Shown here one piece after another: positions 1 through 7,230 of a DNA stretch of 11,058 nt. This DNA is from Bacteroidaceae bacterium. Lineage in GTDB: Bacteria > Bacteroidota > Bacteroidia > Bacteroidales > Bacteroidaceae. Under the pieces are notes generated by a model, which saw nothing but the letters and a program-made list of their open reading frames with translations, made no database searches and was not told where the DNA came from. The stretch spans positions 1 to 11,058 of the forward strand of contig JABUUA010000051.1 of assembly GCA_021443405.1 (NCBI GenBank). The letters run 5' to 3'. A program made the translations under genes and the position numbers. Position 1 is the first letter of the stretch, and each line of letters opens with the position of its first letter.

Positions 1-6
1 ACCAAT

Positions 7-1842
7 TTATTGCCTTGCAATCGTCATGATGGGGTCGTCCTCTTCAACGCTATCGCCGCTATTTGTGAGAATGGCAGTGATGATACCGTCAAAATCAGCA
101 CGGATTGCATTGTATGTTTTCATAGCTTCAATATAGCCAATAACATCTCCAGTTTTAACTGAGTCTCCCACTTGTTTGGCCACTTCTTGAGCATCTTTGA
201 CACGGTAGAACTTTCCTTCAAGTGGAGCAAGAATGTCTTCACCCTCCCCATTTGGTGTGGGTGCAACAACGTGAGTCGTATTGGATGCAACTTCGCCATA
301 GCTGATGTCAACCAGATAAGATTGCCCTTTTAAGGTAACTGTGATATGGTCAGGCATGTTAGCATTTGTGGCTGTCGTATTCTTTTTTGCTTTGCGCTCT
401 GCGAGGTCTTGTTCAAAGTCTGCTTTTGCCTTGCCACTCTTGTATGCCTCATATTGTGATGGATGCATTGAATATTCAAACAACTCCTCAAGGTCTTCAC
501 CGAGTTCCCAACCTTTTTCCTCCATTTGCTTTTTATAACTATTCAAATCGTCGGGATAATATGATTGAGGGTCGTTTGTCTCAAATTCTCTTCCCTGCGA
601 CTTAGCTAACTCAATAATCTCTTGGGCAACAGGTCCGGGAAGTTGACCACTCTTGCCTAAAATCATATCCCAGATATTGTCGGCAATCATAGACCAACGC
701 TCTTTTCCTTTTTCCATTTGAATCACATTCATTAGGGCCAGATTCTTTACGTACTGGGAGAAAGGCGTTACTAAGCATGGATAACCAACTTTGGGCCAAA
801 CGTAGGCTACTTCGTCAAACAACTTTACCAGAAGTTGGTCGGTGGTTAATTCTGGAAGGTTATTCTTATTCTTCCATTTGTTCAGACTCTTCAAGTTGTC
901 TTCAAGGTCAGTCATCAGGGAACCCATCATTCCTCCGGGAAGGCCTGGCTTGATTAACAGGGAATTGTTAATATGGTTAAGAGCCGGGATATAATATCCT
1001 AAAAAGTCATCGTACATTTCTTGGATTAGGGTACGGGCTTCCATATAGGCCTCCATGTTAATCTCCTTGACTTTGAAACCTGCGTCCTTCAGCATTTCTT
1101 GAACGGCAATAATATCCGCATGGCCTGTTCCCCAAGAGAGAGGGGACATTCCTGTGTCAATATAATCACATCCAGCTTTGGCCACTTCAAGAATGGAGGC
1201 CATACAGAATCCGGGGCCGGCATGAGAATGATACTGAATAACGATATCCTTCTTCAATGCTTTGATTCCTGCTACAATTTGTCCTAACGATACAGGGCGT
1301 CCGATACCTGCCATATCTTTCAGACATATTTCGTCTGCACCTGCTTCAATAAATTGCTGTGCCAGCTTCACATAATATTCTACAGTATGTATGGGGCTAT
1401 GAGTAATGCATAGGCTGGCTTGCGCAATCATCCCCGCCTCTTTCGCATATTGGATGCTGGGGATTACATTGCGGGGATCGTTAAGCCCGCAAAAAATTCT
1501 TGTAATATCCGTCCCTTGGGCTTTCTTGACTTTATAGAATAATTGTCGTAAATCTTTAGGACATGGACTCATGCGCAGGCCGTTAAGTGCGCGGTCTAAC
1601 ATGTGGGTTTGGATGCCTGCCTCGTGAAAAGGCTTCGTCCATTCTCTCACACTTCTATTAGGATTTTCTCCATAAAGCAGATTAACCTGTTCAAAACCTC
1701 CACCATTAGTTTCTACTCGGTCAAAACATCCCATCCGAATGATGGCGGGAGCAACTTTAACTAATTGGTCTACCCGCGGCTGATATTTTCCAGCGCTTTG
1801 CCACATATCACGGAAGACCAGGCTAAATTTTATTTCTTTCAT
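7..1842 (-). CDS. oadA: Oxaloacetate decarboxylase alpha subunit (biotin carboxyltransferase)
   Basis: Cytoplasmic carboxyltransferase/biotin-carrier subunit of a Na+-translocating decarboxylase. In this family it moves CO2 from oxaloacetate to biotin, and a membrane beta subunit then releases it while pumping Na+. In the 611-residue product from the chosen start, an HMGL-like TIM barrel comes first, with RDMWQS (residues 11-16, metal-site Asp), LKDMAG (Lys175, expected carbamylated lysine) and HSH (205-207, metal ligands). A PYC/OADA-type conserved domain follows, then a linker rich in Lys and Ala, then a C-terminal biotinyl domain with EAMKTYN (biotinylated Lys575). The barrel fold favours oxaloacetate over methylmalonyl-CoA, whose alpha subunit is a different family. 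The reading frame opens 21 codons earlier (1905), but that extension overlaps the oadG end and does not resemble the family N-terminus, so MKEIKFSLVF at 1842 is preferred. It lies 46 bp after oadG. The partner oadB is not in the window. Confidence 0.93.
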   Translation of the reverse strand: MKEIKFSLVFRDMWQSAGKYQPRVDQLVKVAPAIIRMGCFDRVETNGGGFEQVNLLYGENPNRSVREWTKPFHEAGIQTHMLDRALNGLRMSPCPKDLRQLFYKVKKAQGTDITRIFCGLNDPRNVIPSIQYAKEAGMIAQASLCITHSPIHTVEYYVKLAQQFIEAGADEICLKDMAGIGRPVSLGQIVAGIKALKKDIVIQYHSHAGPGFCMASILEVAKAGCDYIDTGMSPLSWGTGHADIIAVQEMLKDAGFKVKEINMEAYMEARTLIQEMYDDFLGYYIPALNHINNSLLIKPGLPGGMMGSLMTDLEDNLKSLNKWKNKNNLPELTTDQLLVKLFDEVAYVWPKVGYPCLVTPFSQYVKNLALMNVIQMEKGKERWSMIADNIWDMILGKSGQLPGPVAQEIIELAKSQGREFETNDPQSYYPDDLNSYKKQMEEKGWELGEDLEELFEYSMHPSQYEAYKSGKAKADFEQDLAERKAKKNTTATNANMPDHITVTLKGQSYLVDISYGEVASNTTHVVAPTPNGEGEDILAPLEGKFYRVKDAQEVAKQVGDSVKTGDVIGYIEAMKTYNAIRADFDGIITAILTNSGDSVEEDDPIMTIARQ

Positions 1843-1888
1843 ATCTATAGTTGTAGTCTTATTAATTCTCGTAATATTAAAAGAGAGT

Positions 1889-2152
1889 TTATAACTTGCG
1901 GACATCCGCTATGTGCCCAGTATTGTTGGTTATTTGCTTAACAACCTCATCTAACACTTGCATGGTTGTTGCGTCAATGGGGGCTTGTGATGTGTTAGCA
2001 GTCGATTTTTTGGCTTTTGACTCTTCTGCAGGAGCGAAGCGATTGACGGCAGTAATTAGGAGCTTCCCTCCGTAAATCACAATATACAGAATTAAGAAAA
2101 CAGTAGTCATACCCACTACCATTAATTGAAAACCAATACCTAAATGCTCCAT
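1889..2152 (-). CDS. oadG: OadG-type small membrane subunit of Na+-pumping decarboxylase
   Basis: An 87-residue single-span membrane protein. It has a short polar N-terminus, one hydrophobic helix at about residues 8-36, then a polar linker rich in Ala, Lys and Thr, and an amphipathic tail. This is the layout of OadG/gamma subunits, which hold the alpha and beta subunits of the sodium-translocating decarboxylase together at the inner membrane. Sequence conservation in this family is low, so the call rests on size, topology and its position directly upstream of the biotin-carrying alpha subunit on the same strand. The tail lacks the His-rich zinc-binding end described for the Klebsiella gamma subunit; it ends in DVRKL. 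Its start is 24 to 36 bp downstream of a promoter-like box, so it probably begins the oad transcription unit. Confidence 0.85.
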   Translation of the reverse strand: MEHLGIGFQLMVVGMTTVFLILYIVIYGGKLLITAVNRFAPAEESKAKKSTANTSQAPIDATTMQVLDEVVKQITNNTGHIADVRKL

Positions 2153-2180
2153 TCTTCTTTGTGTTTTATATTATGTTGTG

Positions 2181-2188
2181 CAAAAGTA
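2181..2188 (-). promoter_or_regulatory. Promoter-like -7 box ahead of oadG
   Basis: On the minus strand the 83-bp gap between folB and oadG contains TACTTTTG, a full match to the Bacteroidetes -7 consensus TAnnTTTG, inside an A/T-rich tract. The inferred transcript start would lie about 20-25 bp before the oadG ATG. I see no convincing TTTG -33 element at 19-21 bp upstream, so strength is uncertain. If real, it separates oadG-oadA from the upstream folB cluster. I see no hairpin terminator in this gap, so read-through from folB cannot be excluded. Confidence 0.5.
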
Positions 2189-2235
2189 CAAAAAAATAAT
2201 GAAATCTTGCGCTAATTGACATAAAAAGCGACAGA

Positions 2236-2589
2236 TTATTTGCGTAATGTTATCTCTATGCCCGTTCCGCTGCTTTCTATGCCGAGTGGCGGGTTTTCTT
2301 TGATGATTTCAACTGTTACAGATGAAAGTTCGGCATACTCCCCAAGTAGTCGTGTTGCAATACGCTGTGCGACATGTTCCAACAATTGACTGGCAATGGC
2401 CATTTCTTCGTTAACAACCGTTGCTATGTCTGCGTAACTAAGAGTGTCACTCAGTTTGTCGCTATACAATGATGTCTCTAACGGCGTTTCTACAGACGTG
2501 GTTACATAAAAGTATGATCCAACTTTACGTTCTTGGGGAAGAACACCGTGATATGCATATACTTTCTGTCTATTTATCTTGATTTTCAT
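2236..2589 (-). CDS. folB: Dihydroneopterin aldolase
   Basis: Cytosolic folate-pathway enzyme that converts 7,8-dihydroneopterin to 6-hydroxymethyl-7,8-dihydropterin and glycolaldehyde. The 117-residue length is normal for this octameric family. Family landmarks are in place: YHGVLPQER (residues 13-21, with Glu20 matching the early active-site Glu), LSYAD (Tyr52 matching the conserved active-site Tyr), LLEH (Glu71, pterin-anchoring Glu) and IIKENPP (Lys97, the catalytic lysine of the K-E-N-P-P motif), then a GTGIEI C-terminal strand. It starts 22 bp after the upstream TonB receptor stops and is probably co-transcribed with it. No other folate gene is visible nearby, so the linkage looks positional rather than a folate operon. 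Confidence 0.95.
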   Translation of the reverse strand: MKIKINRQKVYAYHGVLPQERKVGSYFYVTTSVETPLETSLYSDKLSDTLSYADIATVVNEEMAIASQLLEHVAQRIATRLLGEYAELSSVTVEIIKENPPLGIESSGTGIEITLRK

Positions 2590-2611
2590 TTATATAATAG
2601 AAAGAAATTCT

Positions 2612-4891
2612 TTAAAACCGAATATGGATATCCATGCCAAATTGTGCAGGAGTCCCTCGTTGTTCAAATCCTCGGCCTGCCGATTCGAAGTAGAAAGCTT
2701 GGTATTTACTGGCTGTGACGTTACGTCCCCATAAAGTGGTGGTGATTTTGCCGAAATCAACCCCTACATGTGAATCCAGCAAAACATAAAATGGTTGAGT
2801 CTTGGTATTATCTTCAGTCCAATAGAGTTGACCTAATCCTCGTCCGTTTATCCCAAATGTGAGAGATTGTACTCTGCCTTTCTTTAATAAATGTACGTAC
2901 GCCACTTCTCCATTTACAGTGTGTAGAGGTACAAAAGGAATCCAATTATCAATATAATTGCGTGTGCCGTCGTCATAGTCGATAAATTTAGCATTGGTAT
3001 ATCCATATGCCGTGGCTAATTGAATTTTGGAGGTGGTAGATAGATTCGTATTGTATCTTATCTGGCATTCGCTTCCCAAGCTGCGGCTTATTCCCGCATT
3101 GGCCATCATACGTCCAAGCCCGCTTGGAGCAAATTTTGCTATCTGTTGATTTGACGTCCGTATATAATAGCATGCAAAGGTGATGTCCAGACCTGCGACA
3201 GGCGATAGGTGTCCTCCTAATTCTGCGTTCCAAGATGTCTCTGGCTTGTAAGTTATTGCTTGATCAACATTAGGCAGCTCTGCGGATGGATTACGCATAC
3301 GGTTTATAATGTCAGCCCGCAGTAAGTCCGAAATCATTTGTATGTTGTATCCACCCGATCTCATGCCACGAGCAGAAGATGCAAAAAAAGAATAATTTGG
3401 GTTAACATTATAGCGTAGTGCCAGTTTGGGCAAACATTTAAAATAGTTATGTTGTATCTTACCGACAAGAGACGAAGAAGTCTCTTGGTTTGTCAGAGTA
3501 ATAGGGCGAGGTTTTTGTATGGCAAAATCGTATTGCAATGTGGTATTGGAATTGTAGTCCAAACGATTATGTTCATAGTCAAGGCGGATGCCTGCAATGA
3601 GTCCAAAGTGTGTTCCGAGTTTAATGGTACTTTGGTGGAATACTGCTGCATTAATGACCGGAGCGTCAAAGACACTTGGCATGGCAATGTTTTCGCCTTT
3701 AAACGTTATGTTGGCTCCCATAGTTGCAGGCATTGCGCTATTAATGATATCCTCGAGCCAATGTATTCCGTCACTATAAAATGTCACTGGCGATTCTGTG
3801 AACAAATCTTGTGCGGAGAAATTAATACCCGTAATCCATCGCCAATTGCTACTCTTGGTGCTTTTCAAACTGAATTCCTGATTAAAAGCACCCATTTCTT
3901 GTCGTTGTGTTAGGGTATATATGTCGGCAGCTATAAAGTCTTGGTCCATTTGCATGCAATCGCGCAGATGTTGTGTGCTGGTAACACTGGTAAAAGTCCA
4001 GGCATCCTTATTATATTGCGTATGTATGCTTGCGTTGGCTAATTGACGTCTATAGTGCGAATCACGATTTGTGGTAATTTGACCTACGCTTTCCTTGAAG
4101 GGTTCTGTGCCGTTGACCGTCCCGGTGTAGAAATAAGGATATGTACCTTCTATGCTCCGGTCATAGCTCATATTGAATTTAACGTCCCAATGTATGTTAG
4201 GACGCCAAACGCCTTTCCATTTTATGCCGCCATCTTCTCCATGGTCAATCTTTTGACCCGTATAGGAGTTTGTGAAGAATCCGTTATTTCCGTCGTAATA
4301 TCCTCCAATGGTAAATGCAAAGGTCTCACTGGCTTTGCGAGAGTGCGTTAGGGCAATGTGTCGCCGATGGTTACCCGTCGCGTATCCCATTCGCACATCT
4401 GTGCCTTGATATAAGAATGGTGAACGTGTTTGGATTTTGATGACACCTCCCATTGTATTTCTGCCGTATAGGGTTCCTTGGGGACCTCTTATAACATCTA
4501 TATGTTCGGCGTCAAAGAGATTAAAATCAAAAGCGGATTTATCGAGATAGGGGACATCGTCGACATACAATCCTACTGCAGGGGAGTTAATCCGGCTACC
4601 AATACCTCTAATATAAATGGCATTGGTCATTTTTGAACCATAATCAGGTATGTAGAGTCCTGGCGCCAGCGCATTGATACTCTTAATATTACTGATATGG
4701 TTGTTGGCAATCTGTTCGCTGCCTATGGCTGTGGAAGATAAAGGCTGCTGATGTAACGTCTCGACTTCTTTGGGCTCGGCTACTATTTCAACCTCATTCA
4801 AGACGTCATGACGTATGGAATCAGTTTCCACATTATGGCTGTCGCCATAGGCACAAACAATCGTTGCTAAGGTCAGTAGGCAATTATGCAT
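2612..4891 (-). CDS. TonB-dependent outer-membrane receptor, ligand unknown
   Basis: A 759-residue 22-strand-barrel-type receptor that would import a small ligand through the outer membrane using TonB energy. A short hydrophobic leader (about residues 1-15, no Lys or Arg in its n-region) is followed by EVEIVAE (33-39), a plausible TonB box. The plug domain runs about 45-157, with LAPGLYIP, IYIRGIG (92-98), VGLYVDDVPY and IDVIRGPQGTLYGRNTMGG (131-149). The barrel fills the rest and ends in the aromatic terminal residue Phe (HIRF) typical of BAM substrates. There is no N-terminal carboxypeptidase-regulatory-like domain and no SusD partner, which argues against a SusC glycan importer; an iron-chelate or cofactor receptor is more likely. 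It begins 7 bp after the dnaA stop and 22 bp before folB, so it appears to be inside the same transcription unit. The substrate cannot be assigned from sequence. Confidence 0.9.
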   Translation of the reverse strand: MHNCLLTLATIVCAYGDSHNVETDSIRHDVLNEVEIVAEPKEVETLHQQPLSSTAIGSEQIANNHISNIKSINALAPGLYIPDYGSKMTNAIYIRGIGSRINSPAVGLYVDDVPYLDKSAFDFNLFDAEHIDVIRGPQGTLYGRNTMGGVIKIQTRSPFLYQGTDVRMGYATGNHRRHIALTHSRKASETFAFTIGGYYDGNNGFFTNSYTGQKIDHGEDGGIKWKGVWRPNIHWDVKFNMSYDRSIEGTYPYFYTGTVNGTEPFKESVGQITTNRDSHYRRQLANASIHTQYNKDAWTFTSVTSTQHLRDCMQMDQDFIAADIYTLTQRQEMGAFNQEFSLKSTKSSNWRWITGINFSAQDLFTESPVTFYSDGIHWLEDIINSAMPATMGANITFKGENIAMPSVFDAPVINAAVFHQSTIKLGTHFGLIAGIRLDYEHNRLDYNSNTTLQYDFAIQKPRPITLTNQETSSSLVGKIQHNYFKCLPKLALRYNVNPNYSFFASSARGMRSGGYNIQMISDLLRADIINRMRNPSAELPNVDQAITYKPETSWNAELGGHLSPVAGLDITFACYYIRTSNQQIAKFAPSGLGRMMANAGISRSLGSECQIRYNTNLSTTSKIQLATAYGYTNAKFIDYDDGTRNYIDNWIPFVPLHTVNGEVAYVHLLKKGRVQSLTFGINGRGLGQLYWTEDNTKTQPFYVLLDSHVGVDFGKITTTLWGRNVTASKYQAFYFESAGRGFEQRGTPAQFGMDIHIRF

Positions 4892-4898
4892 AGTTGTA

Positions 4899-6311
4899 TC
4901 AGCGCTTCAAAGCAACTTCGATTTCTTGTACTAACTTGGCGACATTCTTGTCTGATTCGATGCTTTCTGCAACTTTTGTGATGGCGTATGTTACAGTAGC
5001 ATGTGTTCGTTGACCCAAGTATAACCCAATTTTGACAGCGGTCATTTTGGTGTATTTTTGGGCTAAATACATAGTGATCTGTCTATACAGCGCCAGAGGC
5101 ATACATCGTGATTTAGAGATTAAATCCGATTGTGTAACCTTACACTTTTCACACACTACTTCTATAACCTCCTCCATAGTGATGGGGGAGTGCTGGGTAT
5201 GAAGATTGCGATGCACTATTTGGCGTGCGAAAGCGAGATCTATATTTCGATTAAATGCGACGCTATGAGCAATCAATGAGTTGAGTAAGCCCTCCAATTC
5301 GCGCACGTTACAGTTAACATACGAGGATAAATAGGTGATTACATCCTCCGGTATGTTTAAGGAGTCTTGGCGTACTTTACTCTCCAATATACGTCTGCGG
5401 AGCTCTTGGTTCGGTTGGCCTAACTCTTCGGTTAAGCCCCATGCAAAGCGACTTATTAGTCTGTCTTCTATTCCTGACAGAGTTGCGGGAGGGCGGTCAC
5501 ACGTAAAGACAATCAATTTGTTGTTCATCTTTAGGTGTTGGAAGATATTAAACAGCGCATTGAGCGTGCCTTTGTTACCCGCTAATTCCTGTACGTCATC
5601 AATCAGGAGCAAATCAATGGTTTGGTAGAACAGGATGAAATCGTTAATTGTTCCTGTTGAAACATTGTTTTTTTCGTTACGAACAGCGTTGGTGTACTGC
5701 ATCTTAAATTCATGCGCAGATACCGCCAAGACGCGTTTGTTAGGGTGATTACGTTTGTAACGCGCCCCGATAGCATGCATGAGGTGCGTCTTGCCGACGC
5801 CAGAATTACCATAAATGAAAAGCGGATTAAACGCGATCTGGCCGTTGGCACTATTGGCAATAGCCATACCTACGCTGCGTAGGCATTTATTGCTTTCGCC
5901 TTCAATAAAGGTTTCAAAGGTGTAGTTCTCCTTTAAGCGCGAATCAAAGGTGTCCTCAATCTGTTGAACATGTTTTGTCCGCTGATTGACCTTTAATTCA
6001 ACGGGGGCAGGATATATCTTGTCATTGGTAGATACATTCTTTTCCTCATCCACAAAATAGTTGAACGTAATCCAAATTTCTTTTGAATTAAATACGGTAA
6101 ATGCAATAGCATACAGCGTCTCCTTGAAGTGCTTGTTGATATGTTCGCAGTAATATCTTGATGGGCCACGCAATATCAATTCATGGGTGGCTTCATTAAA
6201 GCTGATAGGTACAAGGCCACGAAACCATCTTTCGTAGTCTTGTTCGCTGACGTTGGTCTTTAGGTAGTTCAGACAGCGCTCCCAATACTTTTGTAGTTCT
6301 TTATGGGACAT
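4899..6311 (-). CDS. dnaA: Chromosomal replication initiator DnaA (divergent domain IV)
   Basis: A 470-residue AAA+ replication initiator, which in this family binds DnaA boxes at oriC, oligomerises with ATP and opens the origin. Domain I is at about residues 1-85 (WxRCLNYLK...YERWF pattern). A variable linker follows. The AAA+ core holds Walker A GNSGVGKT (168-175), Walker B LLLIDD (234-239), sensor 1 with FTCDRPP (269-275), RLISRF with a likely arginine finger (Arg288), and sensor 2 NVRELEG (Arg337). Domain IV (about 375-470) has the helix-turn-helix with YRQITMYLAQKYT and, at 433-440, GQRTHATV where textbook DnaA has GxxDHTTV. Length and domain order are complete. It starts 6 bp after the MCE gene and ends 7 bp before a TonB receptor. 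It is probably the housekeeping DnaA, but a paralogue is possible given domain IV and the setting without an origin. Confidence 0.9.
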   Translation of the reverse strand: MSHKELQKYWERCLNYLKTNVSEQDYERWFRGLVPISFNEATHELILRGPSRYYCEHINKHFKETLYAIAFTVFNSKEIWITFNYFVDEEKNVSTNDKIYPAPVELKVNQRTKHVQQIEDTFDSRLKENYTFETFIEGESNKCLRSVGMAIANSANGQIAFNPLFIYGNSGVGKTHLMHAIGARYKRNHPNKRVLAVSAHEFKMQYTNAVRNEKNNVSTGTINDFILFYQTIDLLLIDDVQELAGNKGTLNALFNIFQHLKMNNKLIVFTCDRPPATLSGIEDRLISRFAWGLTEELGQPNQELRRRILESKVRQDSLNIPEDVITYLSSYVNCNVRELEGLLNSLIAHSVAFNRNIDLAFARQIVHRNLHTQHSPITMEEVIEVVCEKCKVTQSDLISKSRCMPLALYRQITMYLAQKYTKMTAVKIGLYLGQRTHATVTYAITKVAESIESDKNVAKLVQEIEVALKR

Positions 6312-6317
6312 CGCAGT

Positions 6318-7211
6318 TTATTCCTTATCCTTGTTCTTACCTCCAAACACGGATACATTGATGTATCGCTTCGGGTGAGCTTTCAAATCCTCCAACAAGT
6401 TGGTGGCACTGTTCAAAGTACCCGTCAGATTACTATATAGTGATGCGTCGTTGAGCAGTAATCCCAGATTATTATCGGTTGAGTTGAGTTTTAATGTGGC
6501 GTTTTGAACTTGGTCCATTGCTACATCCACTTTATCCAATGTTTTCTGTAAGTCCAGCTGAGCGAGATTTTCTGTAAGGACCACCGCATTGTCGCCCGCT
6601 TTCGTAAAGGTCTGAGCCATCTGAGGAATTTCTTTGTCCAACAAATGGTTTAGTTGTTGCGTGCTATGGTCAAGGTTGGCCGTGAGTTGTTCTGCATTCT
6701 TAAGGATAAGCGCCAAATTAGGATCCGACGCAAGTTTATTGAGGGTTTGAATGAGAGAATCCACGTGCGCCATCACAGCCTCCACTTTTGGCATTACATC
6801 TGCCACCGAAGCCATCAGCCCGTTTGCGTCGCTTCCGATGATGCTGTCGCCAGCAATGTAGCAATCTGCAGGGTTGCAACCCATAATCATATTCAGAGTG
6901 CAGCCGCCAAGCATGCCTTCGTCAAGCAATGCCTTCGTGCCGTGAGGAATCTTCACTCCGCTATTGACATTGATTTCAACTACTACTCTTCCCGGACGTT
7001 CGTAAGCAACATCGCTCACAATTCCGATATTATAGCCGTCGGCAAAAACGGTACTGCTTTTGGTCAAACCTTTAGCGTTCTTGAACACAATATAGTATGT
7101 CTGACTGCGATCGAACAGTTGTATGCCTTTGAGGAACTTAATCCCGTAGAACAGTATGACCAAAGCAATGATGCCAGTCAGGCCAATCTTTATCTCTCTT
7201 TTCATTGTCAT
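6318..7211 (-). CDS. MCE/MlaD family membrane-anchored lipid-transport protein
   Basis: Substrate-binding-type component of an MCE lipid transport system: inner-membrane anchored, acting in the periplasm to shuttle phospholipids between membranes. From the chosen start (297 residues): a short basic N-terminus (MTMKREIK), one transmembrane helix at about residues 10-27, a single MCE domain at about 35-125 with the conserved GL-x(4)-V-x(3)-G-x(2)-IG-V core, and then a long, mostly helical region rich in Leu, Asn and Asp that may form coiled coils. The tail ends with HPKRYINVSVFGGK, an ending I associate with Bacteroidetes members. The frame is open to 7259 but that start overlaps the amidase gene; Met at 7211 or 7205 matches the family N-terminus and has an A-rich leader. 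No MlaE permease, MlaF ATPase or other Mla gene is in the window, so the rest of the transporter must be elsewhere. Confidence 0.9.
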   Translation of the reverse strand: MTMKREIKIGLTGIIALVILFYGIKFLKGIQLFDRSQTYYIVFKNAKGLTKSSTVFADGYNIGIVSDVAYERPGRVVVEINVNSGVKIPHGTKALLDEGMLGGCTLNMIMGCNPADCYIAGDSIIGSDANGLMASVADVMPKVEAVMAHVDSLIQTLNKLASDPNLALILKNAEQLTANLDHSTQQLNHLLDKEIPQMAQTFTKAGDNAVVLTENLAQLDLQKTLDKVDVAMDQVQNATLKLNSTDNNLGLLLNDASLYSNLTGTLNSATNLLEDLKAHPKRYINVSVFGGKNKDKE

Positions 7212-7230
7212 TTCGCTTTTTATGTTGGTA

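Noticed and set aside
1843..1905. 21-codon N-terminal extension of OadA overlapping the oadG stop
   Set aside because: The extension does not resemble family N-termini, while MKEIKFSLVF at 1842 does.
3449..3913. Plus-strand open frame (154 codons) inside the dnaA-linked receptor
   Set aside because: Antisense to the barrel region of a complete TonB receptor; Cys-rich and without domain signals.
4899..6317. oriC next to dnaA
   Set aside because: The flanking gaps are only 6 and 7 bp and no cluster of TTATCCACA-type boxes is visible. The best near-match, TCATCCACA at 6046-6054, lies inside the dnaA coding region and stands alone.
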